In this document: positions 1 through 9,599 of the stretch, piece by piece
Layout of the letters: every line of letters begins with the position of its first letter
Numbering within the stretch: the stretch's first letter is position 1
NCBI RefSeq assembly: GCF_028464225.1
Contig: NZ_JAQPCN010000001.1
Span: 930,001 to 994,000, forward strand
DNA length: 64,000 nucleotides
Reading direction: 5' to 3'
Source of the DNA: Zeaxanthinibacter sp. PT1
Lineage (GTDB): Bacteria > Bacteroidota > Bacteroidia > Flavobacteriales > Flavobacteriaceae
Program-made: the position numbers and the translations under genes
The notes under the pieces: generated by a model
Told to the model about the DNA's origin: nothing
Databases searched by the model: none
Seen by the model: the letters and a program-made list of their open reading frames with translations, nothing else

Positions 1-1
1 A

Positions 2-166
2 TGGGGTATCGCCTTTGATATTAACCGGGAGTGGAACGAGCTGCACCAGAAGCCTACCATGTCACCAGAGCTTGTGAAGTGTTTCACGGATGCTGGCTTT
101 GAGTGGGGTGGATACTGGGAGGACCCGATAGATGGAATGCATTTTCAATTAGCCAAGATACAATGA
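2..166 (+). CDS. Endolysin, M15-type peptidase (C-terminal 54 residues, cut by window edge)
   Basis: The open frame runs in from the left edge and ends at TGA 164-166. The visible residues contain FTDAGFEWGG followed by W..DPIDGMHFQ. This is the C-terminal signature of M15 (VanY / L-alanyl-D-glutamate) peptidases, in which the final H of DGMHF is a zinc ligand. Such enzymes cut the peptide stems of peptidoglycan to lyse the host. The stop overlaps the ATG of the next gene (ATGA), so the two are translated as a lysis unit. The earlier zinc-binding HxxxxxxD motif would lie outside the window. Confidence 0.82.
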   Translation, partial: WGIAFDINREWNELHQKPTMSPELVKCFTDAGFEWGGYWEDPIDGMHFQLAKIQ

Positions 167-756
167 GAATAAACCTGCCCGCCATACTGATATCTATTCT
201 GCTTTTGATGGTCATGATTGCCCAGTGTCAGAAGGATCAGATGGATGATCGCATCACCACCGAGGTGACTCTCTACCGTGAGGCGAAAGTATTTGTATCT
301 GATACGGTGTACCTACCGGAGCCTGTAGAAACTATTATCCAAAACCCTAATAATGAAGGATATAAGCAAAATGAATTATCTCCCACAGGAGAAGCCAAAG
401 ACGGAGAGCTATCGCTTCCTGATCCTGGACATGTCATCAATACCTACCGTGAGCAATTTCGAGACAGCCTCGGAACTACGGAGGTACACTCAGAGGTCAG
501 GGGTACACTTCTACGACAGTTCGTCACGAGATACCAAGACCCCTACACCATAACCATACGGGACACCGTTTCCCTCCAACCCCGACATGAAGTGTTTGCT
601 GGGTTCGATATCGGTGTCCCTGTATTTGGTACCCAAGTACAAGCAGCACCTATGGTACGTGGGAACCTATTGTGGAAAATGAAAAATAAAAATATAATGT
701 CCATAGCCTTAGATACTTACGGGTATGTCTGGCTTGGTTATAACTGGAAGCTATGA
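163..756 (+). CDS. Membrane-anchored lysis-associated protein (DUF6808-like, spanin-type candidate)
   Basis: The protein has 197 residues. I chose the ATG at 163 because it overlaps the endolysin stop (ATGA) and opens directly into a hydrophobic segment (residues about 4-21). An in-frame ATG at 103 would lie inside the endolysin gene. After the single membrane helix comes a hydrophilic, probably periplasmic domain. The Cys after the helix is preceded by Gln, so it is not a good lipobox. Genes of this shape next to a Bacteroidota phage endolysin resemble DUF6808 proteins. A spanin-like role is inferred from position and topology only. Confidence 0.6.
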   Translation: MRINLPAILISILLLMVMIAQCQKDQMDDRITTEVTLYREAKVFVSDTVYLPEPVETIIQNPNNEGYKQNELSPTGEAKDGELSLPDPGHVINTYREQFRDSLGTTEVHSEVRGTLLRQFVTRYQDPYTITIRDTVSLQPRHEVFAGFDIGVPVFGTQVQAAPMVRGNLLWKMKNKNIMSIALDTYGYVWLGYNWKL

Positions 757-941
757 AAAATATACTGAAGAATTTCAAATTCAAGAACCATTGGAAAGTA
801 CACAACAAGAGCGGGAGGAAAGTAAGCATCAAGATACGAGTCGGAAAGGTCACTGTCCTGGATGTATACTTCACCCTGGGTGTAGCGTTTCTAAGCGTTA
901 CTCTCTTCAACTATACTGTCCAATACGCAAAAACTAAATAA
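753..941 (+). CDS. Small basic membrane protein of the lysis cassette
   Basis: The protein has 62 residues. The N-terminal 35 are rich in Lys and Arg and are followed by one hydrophobic segment (about residues 36-56) and a short charged tail. Its ATG overlaps the preceding stop (ATGA), and its own TAA shares an A with the next ATG (TAATG). Position suggests a holin-like or other lysis accessory role, but nothing in the sequence proves this. Confidence 0.6.
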   Translation: MKNILKNFKFKNHWKVHNKSGRKVSIKIRVGKVTVLDVYFTLGVAFLSVTLFNYTVQYAKTK

Positions 942-1585
942 TGACGACCCTCAACAAGATTGTTTATGACATCGCCCACTCCCAGGGACGAGAGCATGAA
1001 CTGGATTACATCGAGCGGCTGAAGTTCCGGGTTCACGGACTGCGTGCCACGATCATACGTCGTGACCTGGATCGTAACCGCTTCACGCCTAACATCTACC
1101 TGCAGACTATCGGATGCCTGGACATGGAATTCGTCGATGCATCATCTTGTTGTGGCGTAGAAGTAGGCTGTAAAGTGTACCGTTCTACCGATCGCGTACC
1201 TGAGCCGGTAAGATTTAAAGACCGGATCCCTTTCTATTACGTGGGAACTATTGACTCTAAAATAGAGTATGCACCAATAAACCGCGCAGCTCTAGGTACT
1301 GTTGGATACAGCAAGTTTACGGCGGGCATGCCCCGGTACTACTTTGATGATGGTTATATATACGTACTGGGGACCCTGCCCAAAGCCGTACAGGTCAAAG
1401 GTGTCTTCGAGTACCCGAACCAACTTGCTCCCTTCTCATGTGATGGGAAAGCATGTTACGACGATGACCAGCCTTACCCGATCAGTGCAGATCTGGCTCG
1501 GGATATTACCAGGACACTTCTTGGAGAAGATGTACGTACAGAACAGCCTGACAAGGATAAAGACGAAGTAACCATAGATGGATAA
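941..1585 (+). CDS. Putative head-tail connector / ring protein
   Basis: This 214-residue soluble protein has no signal peptide or recognisable enzyme motif. It begins a run of four genes joined by overlaps (941-2758 into 2758-7485), which lead into the tail protein, as expected for neck and ring proteins of a podovirus-like virion. It has a Cys cluster (SSCCG, about residues 67-71) and an acidic C-terminus. The assignment rests on gene order. I do not recognise the fold from sequence alone. Confidence 0.5.
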   Translation: MTTLNKIVYDIAHSQGREHELDYIERLKFRVHGLRATIIRRDLDRNRFTPNIYLQTIGCLDMEFVDASSCCGVEVGCKVYRSTDRVPEPVRFKDRIPFYYVGTIDSKIEYAPINRAALGTVGYSKFTAGMPRYYFDDGYIYVLGTLPKAVQVKGVFEYPNQLAPFSCDGKACYDDDQPYPISADLARDITRTLLGEDVRTEQPDKDKDEVTIDG

Positions 1586-2012
1586 ATTTTCAGCAAAGGA
1601 TATGTACGAGTGGTACCGGAAGAACAATCCCGGATCCGATGTGACGTACACCCTCTACAAACATATCCTGGTAGAATTCTATAAGAAAGCAAGTAAGAAG
1701 ATCCTGGAAGGGGAAACCTTCAACCTGGGACACAAGCTCGGGAGTATCAGGATTAAGAAGGTAGAGCGCAATTTTAACCGCCCTACGATCAACTGGCACG
1801 AGACCAACAAGCTCAAAGAGCAAGGCATCAATAAGCATGTCTACTTCACGGATCCTTACTGGTTCCGATGGGCTTGGGATAAGAGCACAGTTGCCTTGAG
1901 AAATAAGAGTGTGTATAAGTTCTCGCCTACCGAAGGGAAGAATGGGAACAAGAAGATGCTGGTACGCATGCTCAAGACAGATGAATTTGCACAACTAAAC
2001 TATAAACCATGA
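1578..2012 (+). CDS. Small basic structural protein, IHF-like ring candidate
   Basis: This 144-residue protein is Lys/Arg-rich and contains many aromatic residues. Its first 60 residues (a helical start, then ILEGETFNLGHKLGSIRIKK) resemble the alpha-helix plus beta-arm layout of IHF/HU-like proteins. Crassvirales neck regions are known to carry IHF-like small proteins. It overlaps the upstream gene by 8 nt and the downstream gene by ATGA. The IHF relation is an impression from motif layout, not an alignment. Confidence 0.5.
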   Translation: MDKFSAKDMYEWYRKNNPGSDVTYTLYKHILVEFYKKASKKILEGETFNLGHKLGSIRIKKVERNFNRPTINWHETNKLKEQGINKHVYFTDPYWFRWAWDKSTVALRNKSVYKFSPTEGKNGNKKMLVRMLKTDEFAQLNYKP

Positions 2013-2758
2013 ATTATAAACTGACATCCTCCAAAGAAATCATCGCCAAAGTATTCCGGGACGTAAAGCCGGACAGTGGTTCTTGGGTACTGGATGCTAT
2101 CGAATGGATTGGCGAAGCCCTGGAGTACATCGGCGTGTACTCGGGACTGGAAAAGACCTTCGAGGATGTTGAGATCGAGAACTTCAGAGCTGCACTTCCC
2201 TGTGACCTGCACCTGATATCCATGGTAGAATACAACGGTTGCCCCTTGCGTTATGGTTCCAATCCCCAGATCTACGCCCTCCCCAATGACCCCGACGCGT
2301 ATCTGAACCCTAATGCCTTCACTCAAGTCACTGCATATTTTAAGAGTGATGCACAAGGGGGCAACCTCACTTCATTTACCCAGGTAGACGCACGTGGTAG
2401 CGATGGCGAGCGTTATGTGCTCAACCCCGGTATGATCCAGACCACCTTTGATAAAGGAACGGTACGGATCCATTTCATGCGCATCCCGACCGACAAGGAC
2501 AACATGCCTATGGTACCTGATAATGTCATTGTCAAAGAGGCGCTGCAGTGGTACATCCTCAGGCAGATGATGTTCTCCGGGTACAAACATCCCATATTCA
2601 ATTTCCAGTACTGTGACGCGAAATGGGAGAAGACCTTGGGGCAAGCACAGAATGATCTGATGTTCCCATCAGTAGATAAAGCTCAGTCTTTCAAGGACAT
2701 GTGGGTGACCATGGTTCCTTACGGACGTAGCTATGACGAATTCTTTAACCACGATTAA
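2009..2758 (+). CDS. Tail accessory / ring protein (P22 gp4-like tail stabilisation candidate)
   Basis: The protein has 249 residues. The opening (TSSKEIIAKVFRDVKP, then AIEWIGEALEYIGVYSGLE) has the helical pattern of P22 gp4-like head-completion proteins found in crAss-like phages, where they form a ring below the portal. It sits directly before the giant tail protein and shares TAATG with it. The fold call is by resemblance and the neck position supports it. Confidence 0.6.
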   Translation: MNYKLTSSKEIIAKVFRDVKPDSGSWVLDAIEWIGEALEYIGVYSGLEKTFEDVEIENFRAALPCDLHLISMVEYNGCPLRYGSNPQIYALPNDPDAYLNPNAFTQVTAYFKSDAQGGNLTSFTQVDARGSDGERYVLNPGMIQTTFDKGTVRIHFMRIPTDKDNMPMVPDNVIVKEALQWYILRQMMFSGYKHPIFNFQYCDAKWEKTLGQAQNDLMFPSVDKAQSFKDMWVTMVPYGRSYDEFFNHD

Positions 2759-5700
2759 TGAAACAGCGACTCGTTACCGATACTAATGCTCTGAATCAAC
2801 CTCAGGATTCCTACCGAAGGGCATACAATGTGATCAAGAACCGTGCACTCGGCGCTCTCTCGAATGAGGAAGGCTTTGAGCGGATCAGTATCACAGCGTA
2901 TGATATCATCTATGCCCTGGCTATCGATGATGATCGCCTGGTTCTTTGGGCAAAGGAAGGAGCATACTCCGTAATTGCGGTGCTGGATCCGGAAGGTAAC
3001 CTGGATGTCCGTATCCGTGAGGAGGCGCTGAACTTCAGTATGGACCGTCCCATGAAAGCGGTTTACCTGCGGAACTTTAAAAAAGAACTCACTGTAATCT
3101 GGGTAGATGGCATCAACCATGACAGGATTCTTAACCTGGACAATATACCGTTTGACCAAAATGGATCCAAAGGTCTTGTACGTGAGGATGACCTTGCGCT
3201 AATGCGCCTGGCTCCGGGGTACAACACTGCCAATATAAAATTGTTGCCAACTGAAAACTCGGGCGGTGAGTTGAAGACCGGGGCGTATTACTTCACATCC
3301 AGATATAAACTAGAGGATGGAAGTGTTACTGCCCCCGGCTTCACTATGGGACCGGTGCACATCACTGATGGATCTACTCGTGATGGATTCTTTGTCTACG
3401 ATGGAGCACCTGCCGGTATCCCCTCTGGCAAGAGTATCAAGCTGAGCTTCACAGACACAGACAGTAGGTACAAATCCATGGAGATCATAGCGGTACGCAA
3501 GATCAACAGTACCCTAGAAGCATTTGTCGTTGCGGAGCGTCCCTCTGGATCTGATTTCGAATTCACATACCGAGGTAACGAGAACCACGAGGAAGTTTCC
3601 CTGGAAGAAGTACTCGTACCGGAGATGATCTACGATTACTCGAAGACCCTGACATTACATGATAACAGGCTCTTTAGAGGAAACCTGAAGTCGGATGCTG
3701 CCAAAGACTTCAACTACCAACCTTACGCCAATGATATCTATGTGGACTGGGTAGTGGATACGGTCAACCTTGACCAGGTAGAGGGATCTTTCAAAGACCC
3801 GTACACCATATTTACCAAGCGCGGATTCTTCCCTGATGAAGTCTACGCCTTTTACATCCGACTCTACTTTGAGAACGGAACCAAGTCTGATGCCTTCCAC
3901 ATCCCCGGTCCGGAGGCAACCCAGGCAGATGATTACCACATGGATCATCCTGCCAACTATTCTTCAGTACTCGACAGGATCTCATCTATTAAGTCCAGGG
4001 GACACCTGCACAAGCGCTCGAACCTGATCGATGGTACGTACACCAGTAACACGGATCACCTGGAACACGACCTGGAGGTAGAGGGCGATATCAAGTTCTA
4101 CCAAACCAGGGAGACTGCTATCGACCGATCGGATAGGAACATGGGTGTGTGGTACAACGAGGACGAATACTACGAAGACGACGCAGAGAAGTGGGGAGAT
4201 CTAGCCGGTGAACAGGTACGTCACCACAAGTTCCCATCCCTTCCTATGCTGGTGGACTCTAACAACCCGATGGTCACTGGAGGCGGCGCCAATGCCCTTA
4301 GAGCTTCAGCCAACTCTTCCTTGTACCTGAGGGGTATGAAGGATAAGAATAACTACGGTGTTGCTATGGCAGTCCCGCTTACCGTCGACAAGTCAGCGAA
4401 CCCAAATATCCAAGGGCAGTCTTCTTTTATCATGCCTTCCGGGTCACAGACTGCGCAGGCAAGTATAGGAGATGAGTGCTGGTATTACAAGACAGAACAG
4501 ATCACCCCTGCAGATGTCTACATATACTCGAAGATGTCCTCTGCATTCGAGCCGCTATTCTTTATCAACCAGGTATCGCAGACCGAGACCTTTGTGATCG
4601 ACTACGATATTAGTTTTTCTCACCTTGTACACCGCTCCCATACCAAGTGCCGCGTGCGTACTCAGTTCGGACAGTTCCGAAGGGATGGAGATAAACCTTT
4701 CTCGCCTATCGATGATGCAGGGCAACTAAAACACTACAGCCTCGGAGAGCATACTAATCCGGTGTCTTCTTCAGGAGAGACGCACGAGTACAAAGGTACC
4801 ATGACCATTACCTTGAACAAGAATGAGTCCCTGGCACTGATGATCGAATATTTCATGCCTGATGAGGCTACCGATGATGTATGGCACGAGTTAGACTTCA
4901 CCTTCTACCGTTCTGATGTGAAGGTGAGAAGGTTGGGCGAACCTGAGAACACCACATCAGAAGGTAAGGTCCTGGGGATCGATGTCAAGAACATCAAGTT
5001 CCCTACGGAGATCCAGAGTACCATCAAGGGATACGAAATCCTCTACGCGAAACGCGACACCTCTAACATGCGTGTGGTAGGGCAGTCCCTTCTTTTCGGA
5101 ACAGCTCCCCATCCACTTAAACTGAGTTCCCTTGGATCCCATGCAGGTAATAGTCCTACGACGGTAGCCAGGTCAGAATCTAACGCAAACGACTCTGTAA
5201 TCCCAACCTTGCGGGATGACAAGGTGCGTTTCCATGCCTTCGACCTGCTCAAGGATAAGCCGATGCTTCAGCCCTCATACGTGAAGGTAGGGGCGACGCT
5301 CCAGGGATACCGTACCGGCGAGCGACAGATTGAGGATAAGTTCTGGGATCCAGAGCTTGCCAGTGATGATGGACGACTTAGCCAGGATACTCCAGTGCAA
5401 GCCCACTACCGAATGGATCTGGTATCTACCGGAGACGCTGGAGCACTGAACCCGGTATCGGAATTCAACGAGCTTCGTGCAGTGAGTAATTACAGGTACA
5501 TTCCTGCAGATGGTATCATGTCATACGGGGAAGAGAAGCTTGACAACAGTTACTCTGAGGAGTGCGCCATATTTACCGTCTCTCACCCTAACCCACAGAT
5601 ACAGGAGCAGGGATCAGATAAGACCTCCATCAACGGCTGGTTCCCGAAGACCACTAAGTTCGACCATGCTGCCTCACAAGGCAATGATAATACGCTACAG

Positions 5701-7485
5701 AACTATTACCTGGGATCGCTCTATGTACACAAGAGAAATGTCTACACCAACCTGGAGGACCAGGAACTGGTCAGTACCGGTAAACTATTCAAGGTAGTTT
5801 CGCCGACACTTACCCAGAGGACCTACTCCCTTTTCGGTGGAGATACATTCTTCTCCCTCTACGGGATCCGTCTCACCGCGGCACTGTTCTATGGACTCAC
5901 CAAGTACGTGTCTATTGATAAGAATGAAGCCCTGAAGAACATCTTCTATTTCCCCTGCTACACGGTAAGTAACGTCGCGCTACGACACTCCGGTGGAACC
6001 TACAAGGACAATTACTACCCGGCAGTGGGGACCAACTACTCCTCTTATGACGAGTGGCTTACCCGCCCGGCAGATAACGCCAATACGAATTCCTTCACCT
6101 ACAACGACGACTATACCTCTGTGGGAGATCTTGCCTCAGGTACGGTCTACAACCAGAAGGAGGAATTTCTATCGGAGTTCCCTTTCCGGGTAGCTCGTGG
6201 TGTGGCGTATGACCCAGAGAATAAGTACTTCACCCTTCGTAAGTTCCTGGCGAATGATTACAAGGAGATGCCTAAGAACCGAGGGGAGATCATCAACCTG
6301 GAGAGTTACGCTACGGCGCTGATGATCCACATGAAGTACTCCCTGATGCGTACTGTATCCAAGGAAACCATTGCCACCTCAGAGCGTGATGCGGAAGTAG
6401 GTACCGGAGATATCTTTAGGATGGAACCCTCGGAGCTTCTAACGACCGAGCATGGGTACGCGGGAACACAACACATGGGCGCGTGCCTGGTATCCCCACT
6501 GGGATATCTCTCCATTGATGCTGACCAGGGGAAGATTTCCCTCTTCAACGGGAAGCTCAATGAGATTTCAGGGCAGGACATGCGCAACTACTTCCGGGAC
6601 GAATTCATCCTGAAGCTCAAGGAACAGCTCGATGGCAAGGAAGTACAGCTCAATACCTACGATAATCCATTTGCCCCTGGCGGTGTAGGATACACCACAG
6701 CCTTTGATCGCAGGTGGAACAGAATCATCATCACCAAGATCGATAAAGTACTCAAGATTCCAAGTACCAACCTGAGCCTCACTGTATCCGCCGGGGATTC
6801 CCTGGTGGTACGTGAAGGCAAATTCCAGATCCTCAACGGAACGACGCTTCGAGACCTGGAGCCGAGCGATGAAGAGATCTTTTTTGATGACGTTTCCGAG
6901 ACGATCTCCTTCGACGGGCAGTCTTGGATATCCTGGCACAATTACGCGGGTAAGGTGATGGCTAACACCCGTAATGAAGTGTACTCCTTCAAAGGTGGTG
7001 ATGCGTATCTGCATAATCAACCCGGTACTTATGGTAAGTTCTACGATGGTGAGATATTCCCATGTACCTTGGATGTGTCGATCAACCCACAATCCAATAT
7101 CACGAAGCTCTATCAGTCCCTGCAGTGGATATCTGAGGTGACAGATGGGTCACGGTTCTTACATGATAAAACCATATCCCAGGTACTGCTCTACAACAAT
7201 TACCAGTGTTCGGACTATATCTCCATTGAACCCATGGTCAATGCAAGGAATAATGAGGGCACATGGTCCTTTAACGAGTTCCGGGATATTGTCCTGGATA
7301 AGGAGGCGGCGTTCATGGAAAGCGACGAGCCAATCCCATCAAATTTAGATCCAAACATGCCTTGGTTTAACCAGAGAAGGTTCACTGATAAATTCGTTGT
7401 GGTCCGGGTTTTATACGACAATATTGACCAAAATGCCTTATATTTGTACTCGTTAGAAGCATCAATTCTAAGGTCACACAGATAG
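2758..7485 (+). CDS. Very large tail protein (muzzle/hub-type candidate)
   Basis: This 1575-residue protein starts with MKQRLVTDTNALNQP and a short degenerate segment (YRRAYNVIKNRALGALSNEEGFERI). That opening resembles the large crAss-like tail-tip proteins built of beta-propeller and beta-rich domains. Most of the chain is predicted to be beta-rich, with many Tyr, Asp and Gly residues and no transmembrane segment or coiled coil. It is translated directly from the ring-protein gene through TAATG. Long stretches such as DAYLHNQPGTYGKFYDGEI fit propeller blades. It could equally be an adhesin scaffold. The structural role is well supported by position, the exact part is not. Confidence 0.6.
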   Translation: MKQRLVTDTNALNQPQDSYRRAYNVIKNRALGALSNEEGFERISITAYDIIYALAIDDDRLVLWAKEGAYSVIAVLDPEGNLDVRIREEALNFSMDRPMKAVYLRNFKKELTVIWVDGINHDRILNLDNIPFDQNGSKGLVREDDLALMRLAPGYNTANIKLLPTENSGGELKTGAYYFTSRYKLEDGSVTAPGFTMGPVHITDGSTRDGFFVYDGAPAGIPSGKSIKLSFTDTDSRYKSMEIIAVRKINSTLEAFVVAERPSGSDFEFTYRGNENHEEVSLEEVLVPEMIYDYSKTLTLHDNRLFRGNLKSDAAKDFNYQPYANDIYVDWVVDTVNLDQVEGSFKDPYTIFTKRGFFPDEVYAFYIRLYFENGTKSDAFHIPGPEATQADDYHMDHPANYSSVLDRISSIKSRGHLHKRSNLIDGTYTSNTDHLEHDLEVEGDIKFYQTRETAIDRSDRNMGVWYNEDEYYEDDAEKWGDLAGEQVRHHKFPSLPMLVDSNNPMVTGGGANALRASANSSLYLRGMKDKNNYGVAMAVPLTVDKSANPNIQGQSSFIMPSGSQTAQASIGDECWYYKTEQITPADVYIYSKMSSAFEPLFFINQVSQTETFVIDYDISFSHLVHRSHTKCRVRTQFGQFRRDGDKPFSPIDDAGQLKHYSLGEHTNPVSSSGETHEYKGTMTITLNKNESLALMIEYFMPDEATDDVWHELDFTFYRSDVKVRRLGEPENTTSEGKVLGIDVKNIKFPTEIQSTIKGYEILYAKRDTSNMRVVGQSLLFGTAPHPLKLSSLGSHAGNSPTTVARSESNANDSVIPTLRDDKVRFHAFDLLKDKPMLQPSYVKVGATLQGYRTGERQIEDKFWDPELASDDGRLSQDTPVQAHYRMDLVSTGDAGALNPVSEFNELRAVSNYRYIPADGIMSYGEEKLDNSYSEECAIFTVSHPNPQIQEQGSDKTSINGWFPKTTKFDHAASQGNDNTLQNYYLGSLYVHKRNVYTNLEDQELVSTGKLFKVVSPTLTQRTYSLFGGDTFFSLYGIRLTAALFYGLTKYVSIDKNEALKNIFYFPCYTVSNVALRHSGGTYKDNYYPAVGTNYSSYDEWLTRPADNANTNSFTYNDDYTSVGDLASGTVYNQKEEFLSEFPFRVARGVAYDPENKYFTLRKFLANDYKEMPKNRGEIINLESYATALMIHMKYSLMRTVSKETIATSERDAEVGTGDIFRMEPSELLTTEHGYAGTQHMGACLVSPLGYLSIDADQGKISLFNGKLNEISGQDMRNYFRDEFILKLKEQLDGKEVQLNTYDNPFAPGGVGYTTAFDRRWNRIIITKIDKVLKIPSTNLSLTVSAGDSLVVREGKFQILNGTTLRDLEPSDEEIFFDDVSETISFDGQSWISWHNYAGKVMANTRNEVYSFKGGDAYLHNQPGTYGKFYDGEIFPCTLDVSINPQSNITKLYQSLQWISEVTDGSRFLHDKTISQVLLYNNYQCSDYISIEPMVNARNNEGTWSFNEFRDIVLDKEAAFMESDEPIPSNLDPNMPWFNQRRFTDKFVVVRVLYDNIDQNALYLYSLEASILRSHR

Positions 7486-7489
7486 ATAC

Positions 7490-7516
7490 GGGGAAAGGGT
7501 ATAATACCCTTTCTCC
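7490..7516 (+). terminator. Strong hairpin after the tail-protein gene
   Basis: GAAAGGGTAT (7493-7502) pairs perfectly with ATACCCTTTC (7504-7513), and three more outer pairs include one G-T. It lies just after the stop at 7485. No U-tract follows, so it may attenuate or mark RNA processing rather than fully terminate. Confidence 0.5.
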
Positions 7517-7522
7517 ATATAC

Positions 7523-7584
7523 AGCATAAGAGAGTTCACGTAGCATATTGACCACTAGGCAGATAGCCTATTCAATCTTATGCT
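7523..7584 (+). promoter_or_regulatory. Structured leader ending at the ATG of the cargo gene
   Basis: AGCATAAG (7523-7530) is complementary to CTTATGCT (7577-7584), the eight bases directly before the ATG at 7585. A small inner stem TAGGC/GCCTA lies at 7556-7570. The initiation region would be base-paired, which suggests structural control of translation. Confidence 0.4.
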
Positions 7585-9408
7585 ATGATCCCAGAACTCC
7601 TCAAATACCTCCAATTACCGCAAGCCCCACAGGGTGACGCGACCTCACAACAAGTTCCCAACTACTCAGGACAATTCTATGAGATGCTACCCATGCTTAC
7701 TGGTGGGCAGCAAGGTACTAATGGGTTCAACTACCTACCAGGACAGTTACAGTCTCCCAACCTTAATGCGCAGATGCCTACACAGCTAGGTGCTGCTATA
7801 ACGGGAGGAACTCCTGCCCAAAGTCCTATGGGCGGACTCTTTGGAAATGTCAAAGACTTCTTCGGCAAAGGGGGACAAGGTATGGGCACTATGGGAGGTG
7901 CAATGGCATACGCTGGTGCGGGACAACTGGCAGGCAACATGGCAAGGAATGCCTTCGCAGGAAAAGACAAAATCGTATCCAAGACAGAAGGAAAGATAGC
8001 CGGAGCACTTAAAGGAGCGGGTACTGGTGCAGCCATCGGATCTGTGATCCCTGGAGTAGGTACCGCAATCGGCGCCGTTGGTGGAGCACTTGTCGGTGGA
8101 CTTACCGGTCAAGGAAACCGCGATGAGATCATGCAAGATCGTCGCACTGCTTACAACGACGTCTTAGATCGCAACCGTATTATGGACCACATGCAGGGCG
8201 GCAACATCCTGAACAACTACAGCTCTTATGGCGTTGAGTCTTCCGGGTACATGGAGTATGGCGGAATAGTAGGTCCCACTACGCACGGTAAGAAACGACA
8301 GCTCCAACGCAAAAGCGAGGAGCAGATAAAACGAGAGCGTGCAGCCCTGGCTAAAGAAGCAGTGGCGAATTCCAAGAAGACACGAGAGAAGGCGGGTACA
8401 CGATTATTTGCTACCGGAGGTAAGGTAGATCCAGGCAAGAAGAAGGAGCAGGTATCCTCAGGCTTGGGTACAAACCTGATACGTAGAATGCTACCCATGC
8501 CCCTTAACGCATCACAAATGGTAGCGTCCATGGCAACTGGAGATAATAAGTTCTCGACCAGGGATGCAGATGTTATGACCAATAACCATCTCTATAGGTC
8601 AGTTGAAAACGCTATCAAGCGTTCAGGAAAGAAGAATGGTGGAACCGAATACAACGATTATAGCCCAGCTGTAAATAGAGATATCAATTCCCTTAGGATG
8701 AATGCAGCTGATATGGCTGCTGGCAGCTTGATTTCTCCTGAGTTAAAGGCAGCTACCACTTTCGGAAGGGTATCTTACAGAACTAATCCAGATACCGGGG
8801 AAGTAGAAGTGTATGATTCTTATGACTTCTCGAAGACTCCGAAGACCGGGGGTGTGTATGGAAATATCCGCAACACGGCAGGTGAAGTAAGCCAGGCTAG
8901 AGGCATCAAGGAGCAAGCCCAACTCATTGGAAAGTTTACCCCCGGAGAATGGGCACCTGGACTCAACCCTGCATCCTTAGCTAATACCCTGTCTAATCCG
9001 TTCAATCTTATTGATGTTGATTACGATACTATTAAGAAGGTTAGTGGGACGGCTTCTCGTATAGGCAATCGTGCAATGGATGCCGTTGAAGATTTCGGGG
9101 ATGATGTGTATAGGACAGGTAGGAAAGCCTACAACACCGTGAAGAAATACATACCATTTGAGAATGGAGGATCTGTACCTGCAGACTACAAAGTAGAGGG
9201 TGGAGAAGTAATGCAAGTTCCGCAGGGTGCACCCATCACAACAGATAACCACGGTGGAGCAACACCAATAGCTCCAGGGATGGTAAAATTCCAAGGAGAC
9301 AAGCACAGCGCAAAGAGCGGTGGCATAGGAGTACAAGGTGGAGAAGGTGGATTTGTATTCTCCGACAAGCTAAAAACAGACCCTAAGAAATACCTAAGCG
9401 GTCTTTAA
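7585..9408 (+). CDS. Virion cargo protein with glycine-zipper segment
   Basis: The protein has 607 residues. Residues about 136-176 form a Gly/Ala-rich hydrophobic stretch (SVIPGVGTAIGAVGGALVGG) typical of glycine-zipper membrane-active segments in ejected phage proteins. Short GGxV motifs recur: GGIV 226-229, GGKV 278-281, and GGSV and GGEV near residues 530-545. The C-terminus (VEGGEVMQVPQGAP, then HSAKSGGIGVQGGEGGFVFSD) has the Gly-rich style of Bacteroidota phage internal proteins. It is the first of four large late genes that probably encode capsid-stored, co-ejected proteins. No enzyme motif is seen. Confidence 0.6.
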   Translation: MIPELLKYLQLPQAPQGDATSQQVPNYSGQFYEMLPMLTGGQQGTNGFNYLPGQLQSPNLNAQMPTQLGAAITGGTPAQSPMGGLFGNVKDFFGKGGQGMGTMGGAMAYAGAGQLAGNMARNAFAGKDKIVSKTEGKIAGALKGAGTGAAIGSVIPGVGTAIGAVGGALVGGLTGQGNRDEIMQDRRTAYNDVLDRNRIMDHMQGGNILNNYSSYGVESSGYMEYGGIVGPTTHGKKRQLQRKSEEQIKRERAALAKEAVANSKKTREKAGTRLFATGGKVDPGKKKEQVSSGLGTNLIRRMLPMPLNASQMVASMATGDNKFSTRDADVMTNNHLYRSVENAIKRSGKKNGGTEYNDYSPAVNRDINSLRMNAADMAAGSLISPELKAATTFGRVSYRTNPDTGEVEVYDSYDFSKTPKTGGVYGNIRNTAGEVSQARGIKEQAQLIGKFTPGEWAPGLNPASLANTLSNPFNLIDVDYDTIKKVSGTASRIGNRAMDAVEDFGDDVYRTGRKAYNTVKKYIPFENGGSVPADYKVEGGEVMQVPQGAPITTDNHGGATPIAPGMVKFQGDKHSAKSGGIGVQGGEGGFVFSDKLKTDPKKYLSGL

Positions 9409-9583
9409 ACGATAACAAAATTCTGTTCTGGGCTTTTAGATAAAGTGCCCACAGGAAAAAGATAAGTGTTAATAACGGATGAATAATTACGAAAACCCAA
9501 ATGTTGATCTCTTTATAGGTGAGTCCAGTCATGCGTGCTCCCCACTCAAGAAGCTCTACGCAAAGGTCGAATATATAGTCCAT
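9383..9583 (-). CDS. Small membrane protein encoded antisense within the late block
   Basis: The protein has 66 residues: an amphipathic N-terminus, then a strongly hydrophobic segment (INIWVFVIIHPLLTLIFFLW) and a short basic tail. The WVFVIIHP core resembles small membrane proteins I associate with Bacteroidota phages. It is the only minus-strand gene before 28896. Its 3' end overlaps the last 26 nt of the 607-residue cargo gene, and it fills a gap that has no plus-strand gene. A TAnnTTTG-like box lies 20 nt upstream. This looks like an autonomously expressed moron. Its function is unknown; holin or superinfection-exclusion roles are possible. Confidence 0.6.
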   Translation of the reverse strand: MDYIFDLCVELLEWGARMTGLTYKEINIWVFVIIHPLLTLIFFLWALYLKAQNRILLSFKDRLGIS

Positions 9584-9599
9584 AATAAATAAGCTTTAC

